From Acidimicrobiaceae bacterium (GTDB lineage Bacteria > Actinomycetota > Acidimicrobiia > Acidimicrobiales > RAAP-2), in assembly GCA_003162395.1 (NCBI GenBank), contig PMON01000052.1:26435-90434 (forward strand): a stretch of DNA of 64,000 nucleotides. Reading direction: 5' to 3'. Below the pieces are notes generated by a model that was not told the DNA's origin, did no database searches, and saw only the letters and a list, made by a program, of their open reading frames with translations. Made by a program: the position numbers and the translations under genes. Below, in pieces: positions 1-9,383 of this stretch (within the stretch, counting starts at the first letter, position 1; each line of letters opens with the position of its first letter).

Positions 1-1689
1 GCAGCCGGTGCGATCGCGACGACCGGGACACTCGCCGCGGGGGTGTACACGGTGTCCGGTACGGCGAGCGACCCCAACGGCGACAGCGGGACGTTCACGT
101 ACACCCTCACGGTCACAATTTCCCAGATCGCGCCCACGGCGGGCTCGGCAACCGTCACCGGCTCGTCGGCCTTCGCCGACCAGCTCGCCGTCACCGGCAA
201 TGCCGGAGCGGTGACCTTCGCCAAGACCGGCGGCAGCGCCTTCGTGACCGTGTCGGCAAGTGGTGCGATCGCGACGACGGGGACCCTCGCGGCGGGCCCG
301 TACACCGTGACCGGCACGACGAGCGATACCAGTGGCGGAGGTGGGACGTTCACCTACACCCTCACCGTCACGGCCGCCACGATCACGCAGTCCGAGCCCA
401 CTGCGGGCTCGTCGACCGTGACCGGATCGTCGGGTTTTACCGATCAGTTGGCCGCCACCGGCAGCAACGGGGCGGTGACCTACACCAAGTCCGGCGGTGG
501 CCCAAAGCTGAGCGTGTCGGCAAGTGGTGCGATCGCGACGAACGGCACCCTTTCGGTGGGTGTCTACACCGTGACCGGCACGACGAGCGACCCCTTCGGG
601 GACGGCGGGACGTTCACCTACACCCTCACGGTGACGCCAGGCACGATCACACAGTCCGCGCCCACGGCGGGTTCCGTCACAGTGGCGGCATCATCCGGCT
701 TCACCGACCAGCTCGCCGTCACCGGCAACACCGGAGCGGTGACCTACGCCAAGACCGGGGGCAGCACACGCCTCACTGTGTCCGCAGGTGGTGAGGTCGC
801 GACGACCGGCCTCCTGCTGCCCGGCGTGTACACCGCCTCCGGCACGACGAGCGATCCCTACGGCGACAGCGGGACGCTCACCTACGCCCTCACCGTGGGC
901 ACGATCACCCAGGCCGCACCCACTGCGGGCTCGTCGACGGTGGCGGGGTCCTCCACCTTCACCGCGCATCTCGCCGTCACCGGCAACAACGGAGCGATGA
1001 GCTACGCCAAGACCGGCGGCAGCGCGTCCCTCGCCGTGTCGGCAACCGGCACGGTCGCGACCACCGGGACACTCCCGGCCGGGCCGTACACGGTCACCGG
1101 CACGACGAGCGACCCCAACGGCGACAGCGGGACGTTCACCTTCGCCCTCACGGTGACGGCAGGCAAGATCGCACAGGCCGCGCCGACTGAGGGCGGAGCA
1201 TCCGTGCCCCGCTCGTCGGCATTCAACGCCCAGCTGGCCGTCACGGGCAGCACCGGAGCGGTGACCTACGCCAGGACCGGCGGCAGCTCGAAACTGACGC
1301 TGTCAGCACGCGGCAAGGTCTCGACGACCGGCATCCTTGCGGTGGGTGCCGACACAGTGACGGGCACGACGAGCGATTCCTACGGTGACAGCGGAGCGTT
1401 CACCTTCACCCTCCGCGTCACTGCGGTCCCGATCACCCAGACGGGGTCGATCGCGGGTTCGTCGACCGTGGCAGGAGCGCGCACCTATCGGCACCAGCTG
1501 ACCGTCACCGGCAACCTAGGGGCGGTGACCTACACCAAGACAGCCACCAGCACGCACCTGAGGGTCTCGTCGCACGGCGTGATCACGACGACCGGCACCC
1601 TGGCAGCGGGCTCGTACAACGTCCGGGGGACGACGAAGGATCGGTACGGCGACCACGGGACGTTCAGGTTCACCGTCACCGTTCATTAG
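1..1689 (+). CDS. Secreted/surface protein of 88-residue tandem Ig-like repeats (5' partial)
   Basis: The frame is open at the left edge, so the true start and any signal peptide lie outside the window; 562 residues are visible. The protein is almost wholly repeats. Units begin with an I(T/S)Q.APTAGS-type segment at nucleotides 118, 382, 646, 904, 1168 and 1432, a period of 264 nt (88 residues) with one 258-nt unit. Each unit contains DQLAVTGN.GAVTYAKTGG and a GTLAAGPYTVTGTTSD-type stretch. Composition is rich in Thr, Gly, Ser, Ala and Val with no cysteine, typical of extracellular Ig-like or cadherin-like beta-sandwich repeats. The last unit diverges most and ends at the stop, with no LPxTG sorting signal. 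A role in adhesion or matrix is inferred only from architecture. Confidence 0.8.
   Translation, partial: AAGAIATTGTLAAGVYTVSGTASDPNGDSGTFTYTLTVTISQIAPTAGSATVTGSSAFADQLAVTGNAGAVTFAKTGGSAFVTVSASGAIATTGTLAAGPYTVTGTTSDTSGGGGTFTYTLTVTAATITQSEPTAGSSTVTGSSGFTDQLAATGSNGAVTYTKSGGGPKLSVSASGAIATNGTLSVGVYTVTGTTSDPFGDGGTFTYTLTVTPGTITQSAPTAGSVTVAASSGFTDQLAVTGNTGAVTYAKTGGSTRLTVSAGGEVATTGLLLPGVYTASGTTSDPYGDSGTLTYALTVGTITQAAPTAGSSTVAGSSTFTAHLAVTGNNGAMSYAKTGGSASLAVSATGTVATTGTLPAGPYTVTGTTSDPNGDSGTFTFALTVTAGKIAQAAPTEGGASVPRSSAFNAQLAVTGSTGAVTYARTGGSSKLTLSARGKVSTTGILAVGADTVTGTTSDSYGDSGAFTFTLRVTAVPITQTGSIAGSSTVAGARTYRHQLTVTGNLGAVTYTKTATSTHLRVSSHGVITTTGTLAAGSYNVRGTTKDRYGDHGTFRFTVTVH
118..1689 (+). repeat. Tandem 264-bp coding repeats (six units)
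   Basis: Six consecutive units start at 118, 382, 646, 904, 1168 and 1432. Most are 264 bp; the third is 258 bp, two codons shorter. Nucleotide identity is high in the first four units and lower in the last, and the bases before 118 are the tail of a further unit, so the array continues to the left of the window. Confidence 0.85.
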
Positions 1690-2079
1690 GAAGGTCGGAG
1701 TCCGAACCCCGTAGGCACTCCTCATGCCGACACCCCTGCGGCCGCTCACGACACCCCGACGTCGCGCTCGACCTCGCGTGGTCGAGCGGCACGGCACTCG
1801 GTCCACGACCTCTCTACGACGACGTGCCCTGAGCCAGGAGCTTCTGGCCATCGACGCTCTCGGATCGGCGAGTTCTCAGACGGTCCAAGCGATCGTCACC
1901 ATAGGGCCAGGAACGAGACCCGGCTCGTGGCGCACTCGTCGCCGACGAGCCGGCACTCGTGAAGACTCCCTCGTCAAATATTCGTCCACTTTGTCGCAAG
2001 CATTGCGTGAGCGTAGGGACAGCGTTGGGCTCGCAGAGTGCGCACGTCAGTACGGTGCTTTGCAAAGCGGGGTGAGTCC
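1690..2079. other. Gene-free interval upstream of the c-di-GMP enzyme
   Basis: The short open frames here have no recognisable protein similarity. The right half should hold the promoter and leader of the gene starting at 2080. No strong hairpin terminator was seen after the repeat protein gene. Confidence 0.5.
1991..2019 (+). promoter_or_regulatory. Possible sigma-70-type promoter for the GGDEF/EAL gene
   Basis: TTGTCG (1991-1996) and TAGGGA (2014-2019) are separated by 17 bases and lie about 60 bases upstream of the start codon at 2080. The match to consensus is partial, so this is only a candidate. Confidence 0.3.
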
Positions 2080-4257
2080 ATGGACAGCAAGGGAACGCTG
2101 GAGCACGCGGAACGGATGCTGCCTCAGGTGCCGACCACGGTGCCACGACCACTCTCGGATCGGATCATCGCTTCGATCACCCTGATGGATCTGTCCGCGC
2201 CGATGGCCGTCCTGGTCATTGCGCTGTTGACCTTCTTCTCGTGGGTCGCGGCGTACTTCCTCGGCGGCGGTACGAACGTCGCCCCGCACTGGTTTTACGT
2301 TCCGGTCTTCCTGGCTGGTGTCAGATTCGGGCCGTTCGGGGCACTTCTGACCGCGGTGATATCGACGTTCGTGGCCGGTCCGCTCCTCCCCGCAGACGTC
2401 GCCACCCACACACCTCAGGCGATGAGCGACTGGGTGAGTCGGGGCATTTTCTTCGTGGTGATCGGCCAGTTCGTGACCCAGCTCTTTCGTGGCGCGCGGC
2501 GGATGTCAGTGCGCGAGATCCATCTGCAGGCAGAAGTGGCGCTGGGCACGACTGAGCTGCAGGCTCGTGAAGCCCGCTTCTCAGCGCTCGTCGAGAACTC
2601 CTCGGACCTCGTCACCATCGTCGACCGAGACGGGCTCATCTTGTTTCAGAGTCCCTCGGTGGCGCGAGTCATGGGCTGGGACGCGGACGGGACCGAGGGA
2701 ACCAACTTTGTCGACGCCCTCCACGACTTCGATCAGGAGCGGTGGCGCACCATTGTCGGTCTCCTCATGGAGGAGTCGGACCACGAGATGGTTGCGGAGT
2801 GGCCGGTCCGTCATGCCGATGGCTCATGGCGCTTCCTGCAGTCCGTCATCACCAATCTCGTCAGCGAGCCCAGCGTCGGCGGGTTGGTGCTCAACAGTCG
2901 AGACGTCTCCGACCAGAAGGCACTCGAAGATCAGCTCCGCCACCAAGCGTTCCACGATCAGCTGACTGGTTTGGCCAACCGTGCCCTCTTCGCAGAGAAC
3001 CTCGATCAGGCACTCCGACGTCAGAGCCGGACCGGCACGGAACTCGCCGTGCTCTTCATCGACCTGGACGAGTTCAAGACCGTCAACGACGTCCATGGCC
3101 ACATGCTTGGCGACGAGCTGCTCAAGCAGGCAGCTGAGAGGCTACGAGCAACCCTGCGTGATGCCGACGTGATTGCACGAATTGGTGGCGACGAGTTCGC
3201 GGCGCTCTTCGAGGGAATCGCGCTCGGCCACGATGCGAGTGCAGCGGCCGAACGCGTCATCGAGTCCTTCGCCCAGCCCTTCATCATCGAGTCATCGGAG
3301 GTCATCGTGACGGCCAGCATGGGGTTGGCGCTCAATGAGACTGGCACTGAGAGCGCCGAGGATCTCATTCGAAACGCCGACCTGGCGATGTACGCCGCAA
3401 AGACGGCGAACAAGGGCCGCTACGAGGTCTTCTCCACCGACATGCACTCGACCATCCTCGACCGCATGAAAATGGAGCGCGATCTGCGACAGGCACTCGT
3501 CCAGAGTGAGTTCGAGGCGTACTACCAGCCCATCGTCACCCTTCCTTCTGAAACCATCGTCGGCGCTGAGGCGCTGATCCGGTGGAACCATCCCGTGCGT
3601 GGCCTGGTCATGCCAGACGAGTTCATCGGCGTCGCCGAGTCTTCGGGGATCATCGTCCAGATCGGTGCCTGGATACTCCATCACGCCTGCAAGGAGTTCG
3701 AGGTCTTGACGCGGGGAGTAGCCGGCGGCCAGAGCCTTGGCCTCAGTGTCAATCTGTCGACTCGCCAGCTCAGCGATCCACTGCTCCTCGGCACCGTCCG
3801 CGACGCTCTCACCAGGTCCGGCTTGGATGCGAGTCGTCTCACGCTTGAGCTCACCGAGAGCGCCATCATGGAGGATGTGGCGAACACATTCCGCGTGCTG
3901 TCCGAACTGAGAAGCTCCGGTGTGAAGATCGCCATCGACGACTTTGGGACCGGGTACTCCTCACTGAGCCTGCTCTGCGAGATTCCTGTCGACACGATCA
4001 AGATCGACCGATCCTTCGTCACCGACGTCGCCACGCGCCCTGAGCCTGGCCGACTGATTCGCGCAATCCAGTCGCTGGCTGGTGACTTTGGCCTCTGCAC
4101 GGTGGCCGAAGGGGTGGAAGACCTCGATCAGCTAGAGGCGATTACGGGGTTGGGATGCGAGGCAGTCCAGGGCTTCTACTTCGCGAGGCCGCAGCCTGCA
4201 TCCAAACTGGCCGAGCTCCTCGAACGTGATGCATCGTTCTCCGTGTCCGTCACCTGA
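2080..4257 (+). CDS. Membrane PAS-GGDEF-EAL cyclic-di-GMP enzyme
   Basis: A bifunctional c-di-GMP synthesis/breakdown protein of 725 residues. Residues about 30-130 hold several hydrophobic segments forming a membrane sensory region, followed by a PAS domain (about 165-285), GGDEF (about 300-455) and EAL (about 465-720). The GGDEF motif is intact at residues 369-373, and an RxxD inhibitory site (RDAD) sits five residues before it. The EAL domain keeps EALIRW (from residue 497), ELTES, DDFGTGYSSL, IKIDRSFV, AEGVED and VQGF, so both activities may be present. ATG 2080 was chosen over the upstream GTG at 2038 because GGGGTGAG lies just before it. It stands alone, so the sensed signal is unknown. 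Confidence 0.95.
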   Translation: MDSKGTLEHAERMLPQVPTTVPRPLSDRIIASITLMDLSAPMAVLVIALLTFFSWVAAYFLGGGTNVAPHWFYVPVFLAGVRFGPFGALLTAVISTFVAGPLLPADVATHTPQAMSDWVSRGIFFVVIGQFVTQLFRGARRMSVREIHLQAEVALGTTELQAREARFSALVENSSDLVTIVDRDGLILFQSPSVARVMGWDADGTEGTNFVDALHDFDQERWRTIVGLLMEESDHEMVAEWPVRHADGSWRFLQSVITNLVSEPSVGGLVLNSRDVSDQKALEDQLRHQAFHDQLTGLANRALFAENLDQALRRQSRTGTELAVLFIDLDEFKTVNDVHGHMLGDELLKQAAERLRATLRDADVIARIGGDEFAALFEGIALGHDASAAAERVIESFAQPFIIESSEVIVTASMGLALNETGTESAEDLIRNADLAMYAAKTANKGRYEVFSTDMHSTILDRMKMERDLRQALVQSEFEAYYQPIVTLPSETIVGAEALIRWNHPVRGLVMPDEFIGVAESSGIIVQIGAWILHHACKEFEVLTRGVAGGQSLGLSVNLSTRQLSDPLLLGTVRDALTRSGLDASRLTLELTESAIMEDVANTFRVLSELRSSGVKIAIDDFGTGYSSLSLLCEIPVDTIKIDRSFVTDVATRPEPGRLIRAIQSLAGDFGLCTVAEGVEDLDQLEAITGLGCEAVQGFYFARPQPASKLAELLERDASFSVSVT

Positions 4258-4822
4258 ACATCCGAGACTGGTCGATGCAACAAGCGATCAGAACGACCGC
4301 TGCACCCACGGACGACCCCAGTTCGGATGGTATGCCCCGATTGCCAGAGCGTCAACGGCTCCCGTCGATGCCACGACAGTCGCCGAGGTCCGTCCTCTCA
4401 GCACCCCAGCTCATCTCAGGCTCGACCCGCCACGGCAACGAGGCGTCGCCTCCTGGGAGTGCCCATGTCTCGCGGGTCGGCATCGGCCGTGACGCCGATC
4501 GCGGAGCTGGCGTGCGCCCACCGACAGGGCATGGCCGCCTCTCCGAGTCACGACGCTCGGAGGCTGAGCGGCGTCGTGGTCCACCAGCGAGGCGAGCCGT
4601 CCCGAGGGGCTCGTCCAGGGGCGCGAGGTACACAGGCTCTGGTCAAGCTTGACGCGGTCGACGACGATCGCGTGGTCGTGTGCCCACGTCGCGGAAGCTG
4701 ACGGCGGCTGTCCGTAGACGGCACCACCCCACGCTTGCTCAAGCTCGTACCCAGCCGCAGGCGCGCCAACGGCGTCTTCGAACTCGCGCTGCGCCATGGC
4801 TGACCGTGATCGGGTGTTGACG
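4258..4822. other. Gene-free convergent interval
   Basis: About 565 bases lie between two convergent genes. Several open frames exist on both strands, the longest on the minus strand running into the aldehyde dehydrogenase, but none gives a recognisable protein or a good ribosome binding site. It may hold a decayed gene that I cannot identify. Confidence 0.45.
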
Positions 4823-6268
4823 CTACGAGACCAGCCCGGCAATGCCGATGTTGAGGTCGTCGGCGGTCCGCGAACGGTAGACCGCCTGGACCTCGGTGAA
4901 CTCCGAGAGTCCCCACGGACCGTTCTCGACGCCGATGCCACTCCACTTGGCACCGCCGAACGGCTGGGCGGGGCCGAGCGCGAGGTGCGTATTGATCCAC
5001 GCCGTGCCGCACTCGAGCTTGGCGGCAACCGCCGCGGCCCTGTCCGGATCTGCGCTCCAGACCGATCCCGACAGGCCGAAGTGCGTGGCGTTCGCCCGCT
5101 CGATCGCGTCGTCGAGCGAGGTGTAGGCGAGCACGGGCAGGGCCGGCCCGAACTGCTCCTCGGCGACGATGCGGGTGGCGTCGGTTAGCCCCGTCAGGAT
5201 CGTCGGCTCGAAGAAGTAGCCCGGGCGGTCCATGGCGCTGCCACCGGTGACCGCGGTCGCCCCGCCAGAGATGGCGTCGGCGACGAGCTCTTTCACGCGC
5301 TCGTACTGAGGAGCGTTGTTGATGGGGCCGAGCTTGGAATCCGGCTCGGTCCCGTCCCCCACCTTGGTGGCCCTCGCGTGCGCGGCGAGGGCGTCGACCA
5401 CCTCGTCATGGATCGACGCGGGGACGTAGACGCGCTTGATCGCGCTGCAGACCTGACCGTTGTTGTTGAACGCCCCGGCGAAGATCGCCCTGGCGACGAG
5501 CGCGGGGTCTGCGTCGTCCAGCACGATCGCTGGATCGTTGCCCCCGAGCTCGAGCGTCACCCGCTTGAGGTCGGGCGCGGCCGCGAGGGCGACCTTCTTG
5601 CCCGTCTCGATCGAGCCCGTGAAGCTGACCTTGCGCGGCGCGGGGTGCGAGGTCATCCACGCACCGAGGTCGTCGCCGCCGCTCACGGCGCTCAGCACGC
5701 CGGCTGGCACGGTGTCCTGGAGAAGCTCGACCGCCTTCAGGGTGGTGAGAGGGGTGAACGGCGACGGCTTGATCACGAGGGTGTTCCCGGCGAGCAGCGC
5801 GGGGGCGATCTTCCAGAACGCGAGGATGAGCGGGAAGTTCCAGGGCGTGATCGCCGCCACGACGCCAAGCGGGCGTCGCACGACCTGGACAAAGGCGTCC
5901 TGGTCGTCCTGGATGGTCTGCGCAGGCGTCTCGAGATTCGCGAAGTACTGGCACCACATGCCCGCGGCGAACACCTCGAACTGCGCATCAGCGAGCGGCT
6001 TGCCCTGCTCGGAGGTGAGCAGCGGTGCGAGTTCCCCGATGGAGCCCATCAGCACGTCCGCCATGACGAGGAGCGCCTTGCGCCGCTGATCTTCGTCGTC
6101 CCGCCACGCGTCGAAGGCCCTCTGGGCCGAGTCGAACGCGGCGTCGAGCTGGGACCTCGAGCACTCCGGTGCCTGTGCGAACACCTCGCCGGTCGCCGGA
6201 TTGATGACCCCGAACGTTGCCTCTGCGTCGGCCGTCGAACCGCCGATTGACATCACGAAATCGGACAT
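4823..6268 (-). CDS. NAD(P)-dependent aldehyde dehydrogenase
   Basis: ALDH superfamily, 481 residues, the normal length. It oxidises an aldehyde to the acid with NAD(P)+; the substrate cannot be read from sequence. The general base Glu is at residue 240 in LELGGNDP and the catalytic Cys at residue 274 in NNNGQVCSAIKR. The cofactor-binding stretch TPWNFPL and the C-terminal segment FGGAKWSGIGVENG are also present. The ATG at 6268 follows GAGGAGG with good spacing; the open frame continues upstream without homology, so longer starts were rejected. It stands alone on the minus strand, separated from the upstream secreted-protein gene by a strong hairpin. Confidence 0.93.
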   Translation of the reverse strand: MSDFVMSIGGSTADAEATFGVINPATGEVFAQAPECSRSQLDAAFDSAQRAFDAWRDDEDQRRKALLVMADVLMGSIGELAPLLTSEQGKPLADAQFEVFAAGMWCQYFANLETPAQTIQDDQDAFVQVVRRPLGVVAAITPWNFPLILAFWKIAPALLAGNTLVIKPSPFTPLTTLKAVELLQDTVPAGVLSAVSGGDDLGAWMTSHPAPRKVSFTGSIETGKKVALAAAPDLKRVTLELGGNDPAIVLDDADPALVARAIFAGAFNNNGQVCSAIKRVYVPASIHDEVVDALAAHARATKVGDGTEPDSKLGPINNAPQYERVKELVADAISGGATAVTGGSAMDRPGYFFEPTILTGLTDATRIVAEEQFGPALPVLAYTSLDDAIERANATHFGLSGSVWSADPDRAAAVAAKLECGTAWINTHLALGPAQPFGGAKWSGIGVENGPWGLSEFTEVQAVYRSRTADDLNIGIAGLVS

Positions 6269-6501
6269 CACACCTCCTCGCTTCGCGCCTCGCGGCAGCC
6301 AGACCCTACTGCCGGCACCGGTGGCTGACCAAGGGGCGAACGGCCTCGTCGTCGTGGCGTCGCTGACAGCACGAGCGGTCGGTCCCCGACACCGACATGG
6401 TGGCTGCTCGCGAGACGTAGGCCTGGACGGCTCGTGCGACCCGACGTTGGCCATCACGGCGGTCACCGTTCCCTCGCCAATGCCTTGTCCGCGCATGCCG
6501 C

Positions 6502-6531
6502 AGGGCCGCGCCCAATGAAGGGCGCGGCCCT
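6502..6531 (-). terminator. Strong GC hairpin, probable terminator
   Basis: AGGGCCGCGCCC (6502-6513) and GGGCGCGGCCCT (6520-6531) form a perfect 12-bp stem with a 6-base loop. It lies about 30 bases past the stop of the secreted His-rich protein gene. There is no clear U-tract, as is common in high-GC actinobacteria. Confidence 0.6.
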
Positions 6532-6561
6532 TGCACCGCATGGCGCGCGCGTGGCGCGTGC

Positions 6562-7962
6562 TCACATGATCGCGAGGTACTCCTTGATCCGCAGCGTTCC
6601 CGAGGGCTCGTCGTGGTTGTTGAACGTGCCGCCGCCGGCAAGCGTCGACAGGGAGCCGGGCGCGGGACCACCACCCGACGAGACGAGGAACGTCCCTTGG
6701 AGCCAGCCGCTCGGCGCGATCGTGCCGTAGGCACGCAGCGTGATCATCCCGGACTGGCCGCCGAAGCTGCACGCGCACGTGAGGTACGCGGTGAACGTCG
6801 ACCAGCCATCGGGGAACGTCGTGGCCAGGACCGCCTCGCCAGTGGCCCCCGGCGGCTTCGTCGGGTCGTAGGTGCCGGTCCCCGTGAGGCCCCCACCGGA
6901 AATGGTGAAGTCACTGATCGACGCGCTGATCGTGTCGCCGGAGCTGGTCGTGACCGATGGCAGGGTTGCCTCGGTCGTCGACGTCGTGGTCCCGTGGGAC
7001 TTCGAGAGCTTCCTCAGGGGCACGCTGATGTGCTCAGCGACGCCAGCGGTCACGCCCGGGCCGGGCGCCGGGTTCGGAGCCGTCACCTTGAAGCCGCACT
7101 CACCAACGGCGTGCCCGCCGACGAGGTTCGTACCAGATCCCCCGTCACCGAACTGCACGGCGGGCGTGTTGTGCACACAGGCCATGTTGCCCTGCACGAA
7201 GTTGCTGTTGACCTCCATCGCGTCAGGGTCCCCGAAGCTGTTGTGGAAGAAGCGTGCGCTTCCCTGGATCTGGTTGCGCAGCGTGCCGAGCCAGCACGTG
7301 TCCAGTCCCACGACGGTGAGGTTCCCACCGATCGTGGTGTCCTCGACGTCGGTGTACACCGGCGTGAAGTTGAGGATCGGGTCCTCCGACCACGGCTCGA
7401 GGTTCGTGACCAGCGGTGCGCCGGCGACCTGGGAGTTGCAGGTGTCCGCGGCCGTGCCGCCACCCCCGCCGATCACCGACACGCTGCCGCCGACGGACGC
7501 TGAGTGCAGCACGACGCCCTGCGCGCCGTATGCCGTCACGTTGCCGCGGATCGAGTCGTACGTGATGGCGGGCGGGGCCGTGCACGTGATGTTGGGCGAG
7601 CAGCCGAACAGCAGCACGCCGCCCTTCCCGACGACGACGTTGCCACCGACGCTGACCGTCGCGGGCACGATCGGACTCGACGTCGGGTCGCCCGCAGTGA
7701 TCGTGTCGAACAGTGCCCCGGGGGCCACGCTCAGGTCGCCTCGAATCGAGACGTTGCCCGCTGACGCGTAACACAGGCCTTTGATGACGACCGACCGGTA
7801 GTTGCCGGCCGGAACGGCGCCGCCCGAGCACACGTAGGTGTGACCGTGACCGTGGTGGTGGTGGTGGTGCCCAGGCGAGGTCGTGGCAGCGGCGATGCCC
7901 GGTGCAGCCAGCAGTCCGGAGAGCGCCAGCCCCACGACCGGTACGAGTTTCAGAAACTTCAT
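6562..7962 (-). CDS. Secreted His-rich, beta-helix-like protein of unknown function
   Basis: 466 residues. The start MKFLKLVP at 7962 follows a GGGGG-type ribosome binding site and gives a classic Sec signal peptide (hydrophobic core to about residue 27, ending GIAAATT). A natural histidine cluster HHHHHHGHGH follows directly, encoded by six successive GTG triplets on the plus strand (7852-7869), and could bind metal or just reflect slippage. The next 180 residues have short repeating segments such as GNVSIRGDLSV, VSVGGNVVV and ASVGGSVSV, like a right-handed beta-helix or a carbohydrate-layer protein. The C-terminal part is a beta-rich domain without a known motif. I do not recognise the family. 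The extracellular location is well supported. Confidence 0.8.
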   Translation of the reverse strand: MKFLKLVPVVGLALSGLLAAPGIAAATTSPGHHHHHHGHGHTYVCSGGAVPAGNYRSVVIKGLCYASAGNVSIRGDLSVAPGALFDTITAGDPTSSPIVPATVSVGGNVVVGKGGVLLFGCSPNITCTAPPAITYDSIRGNVTAYGAQGVVLHSASVGGSVSVIGGGGGTAADTCNSQVAGAPLVTNLEPWSEDPILNFTPVYTDVEDTTIGGNLTVVGLDTCWLGTLRNQIQGSARFFHNSFGDPDAMEVNSNFVQGNMACVHNTPAVQFGDGGSGTNLVGGHAVGECGFKVTAPNPAPGPGVTAGVAEHISVPLRKLSKSHGTTTSTTEATLPSVTTSSGDTISASISDFTISGGGLTGTGTYDPTKPPGATGEAVLATTFPDGWSTFTAYLTCACSFGGQSGMITLRAYGTIAPSGWLQGTFLVSSGGGPAPGSLSTLAGGGTFNNHDEPSGTLRIKEYLAIM

Positions 7963-8257
7963 GATTGCCCCCCGGCAACGACGTCGGGCCACGCATCGCA
8001 GCAAGCTGCGCGTGGCAGGTGGTGTGTGGAATCCCTAATGGACCGTAAAGATGAATGGACAGTTTGTCAACCGGCCATCAGTGGTTACTCGCGATGACGC
8101 AGTGAAGCCGCGTCCGTCGCTACTTGACACACCATTCGCTGAGTTCGACGAGGTTCGCGATCCACGACCGCAGCCTCGTCGGTCTCGTCTCGCATCCCGG
8201 AGAGCTGGTGTCGTCATCCACGTACCGTCAAGAGGTGCGCGCAGCGGAGAACCCAAC

Positions 8258-9154
8258 GTGAAGAAGATTGTTGTCACCGGCGCCACCGGCCTAATCGGCC
8301 GGCACCTGGTCGCAGCGCTGCGCGCCCGCGGCGACGAGGTGGTCGCGTTGAGTCGACACGCGGCTGGACTCGGCGGCGCGACCGCGACGCGCTGGGATCC
8401 ATCGACAAGCCCGCTCCCCGATGCGGCGATCGAGGGTGCCGAGGCGCTGGTCAATCTTGCCGGCGAGCCCATCGGCAAGGGCAGGTGGACCGCCGATCGC
8501 CGGCGACGCATCGATGCGAGCCGCGTGATCGTCACTCGGCGGTGCGTCGACGCCCTCGCTCGTCACGAGACGCCCGTCCTCGTGAACGCGAGCGCGATCG
8601 GCTACTACGGCAGCACCGAGGTTCCCGTCGCCGAGACCGCGCCAGAGGGCGCCGACTTCCTCGCCGGGGTCTGCGGTCGATGGGAGTCCGCCTCGCAGCG
8701 GGGCGATGACCTCGCACGGGTCGTGCAGGTCCGCACCGGCATCGTCCTCGCACGTGACGGGGGTGCCTTCCCGCGGCTGCTCCGGGCAACGCGGCTCGGC
8801 GCCGCGGGCCCACTCGGCTCGGGCCGACAGTGGATGTCGTGGATCCACCTCGACGACGAGGTCGCCGTGCTGCTCGAGTGCATCGACAGCGACACGATGC
8901 GCGGTCCGGTGAACGCGGTTGCGCCAACGCCGATCCGCCAGCGCGAGTTCGCGCGCACACTTGCGCGGCTCGTGCACCGTCCAAGCATCGTGCCCGCTCC
9001 CGCCGCGCTGCTGCGCCTCGTGCTCGGAGAGATGTCGGACCTCCTCCTCGTGGGCCAGCGAGTGGTGCCCGCGGTCCTCACTGCGCGTGGGTTCGTGTGG
9101 GACTTCGTGACACCCGAACAGGCGTGCAGGGACCTAATCGCTCGGGCCCCGTAG
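8258..9154 (+). CDS. TIGR01777-family NAD(P)-binding epimerase-like protein (SDR39U1 type)
   Basis: 298 residues, the usual length for this family of extended-SDR-like proteins. The N-terminus KKIVVTGATGLIGRHLV is a Rossmann GxxGxxG dinucleotide site, followed by the family-typical VNLAGEPI and VNASAIGYYG stretches and a C-terminal LLGQRVVP-like region (here LVGQRVVPA). The GTG at 8258 was selected because homology begins there and GGAGA lies nine bases upstream. Biochemical substrates for TIGR01777 proteins are not known; some are linked to cell division or isoprenoid-like nucleoside chemistry. No operon partner. Confidence 0.9.
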   Translation: MKKIVVTGATGLIGRHLVAALRARGDEVVALSRHAAGLGGATATRWDPSTSPLPDAAIEGAEALVNLAGEPIGKGRWTADRRRRIDASRVIVTRRCVDALARHETPVLVNASAIGYYGSTEVPVAETAPEGADFLAGVCGRWESASQRGDDLARVVQVRTGIVLARDGGAFPRLLRATRLGAAGPLGSGRQWMSWIHLDDEVAVLLECIDSDTMRGPVNAVAPTPIRQREFARTLARLVHRPSIVPAPAALLRLVLGEMSDLLLVGQRVVPAVLTARGFVWDFVTPEQACRDLIARAP

Positions 9155-9164
9155 GGCAACGGGG
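9147..9164 (+). terminator. Weak hairpin at the end of the epimerase gene
   Basis: CCCCGT (9147-9152) can pair with ACGGGG (9159-9164), overlapping the stop codon. The stem is short and lacks a U-tract, so termination here is only possible. Confidence 0.3.
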
Positions 9165-9183
9165 ACCGACCCTTGGCCCATCT

Positions 9184-9331
9184 CAGAAACCCGAGGCTGG
9201 TGTCGATGGTGCCGTAGACCCCGTAGCCGCCCTCGTCGGAAGTGCCCTTGTCGCCCATCCCGCTCGCGCTCTCACCGACGACGCCCGTGCCGAGGGCCGA
9301 CACGCCGTGGACGCCCGTGTTGGTGTCCGGC
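9184..9331 (-). pseudogene. Remnant of a GVxG-repeat (fibre/adhesin-like) protein
   Basis: Minus-strand translation of this short interval gives TNTGVHGVSALGTGVVGE, then GGYGVYGTIDTSLGF, the Gly-Val-x-Gly periodic pattern of large bacterial repeat proteins. It covers about 45 codons, has no start of its own and runs out at both ends between two convergent genes. It looks like the stub of a gene otherwise deleted. Chance repetition in GC-rich sequence cannot be fully excluded. Confidence 0.4.
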
Positions 9332-9383
9332 AGTGCCCGCTGACCTGGCCAAGGAGCCGAGTGGTCTCGCGAGCCACCGCGGG

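Noticed and set aside
118-1689. CRISPR-like regular repeats at the left end
   Set aside because: They are 264-bp in-frame protein repeats, not short repeats with unique spacers.
4411-5028. Minus-strand open frame of about 200 codons past the aldehyde dehydrogenase
   Set aside because: It overlaps the real gene in another frame, has no family-like motif and no good ribosome binding site.
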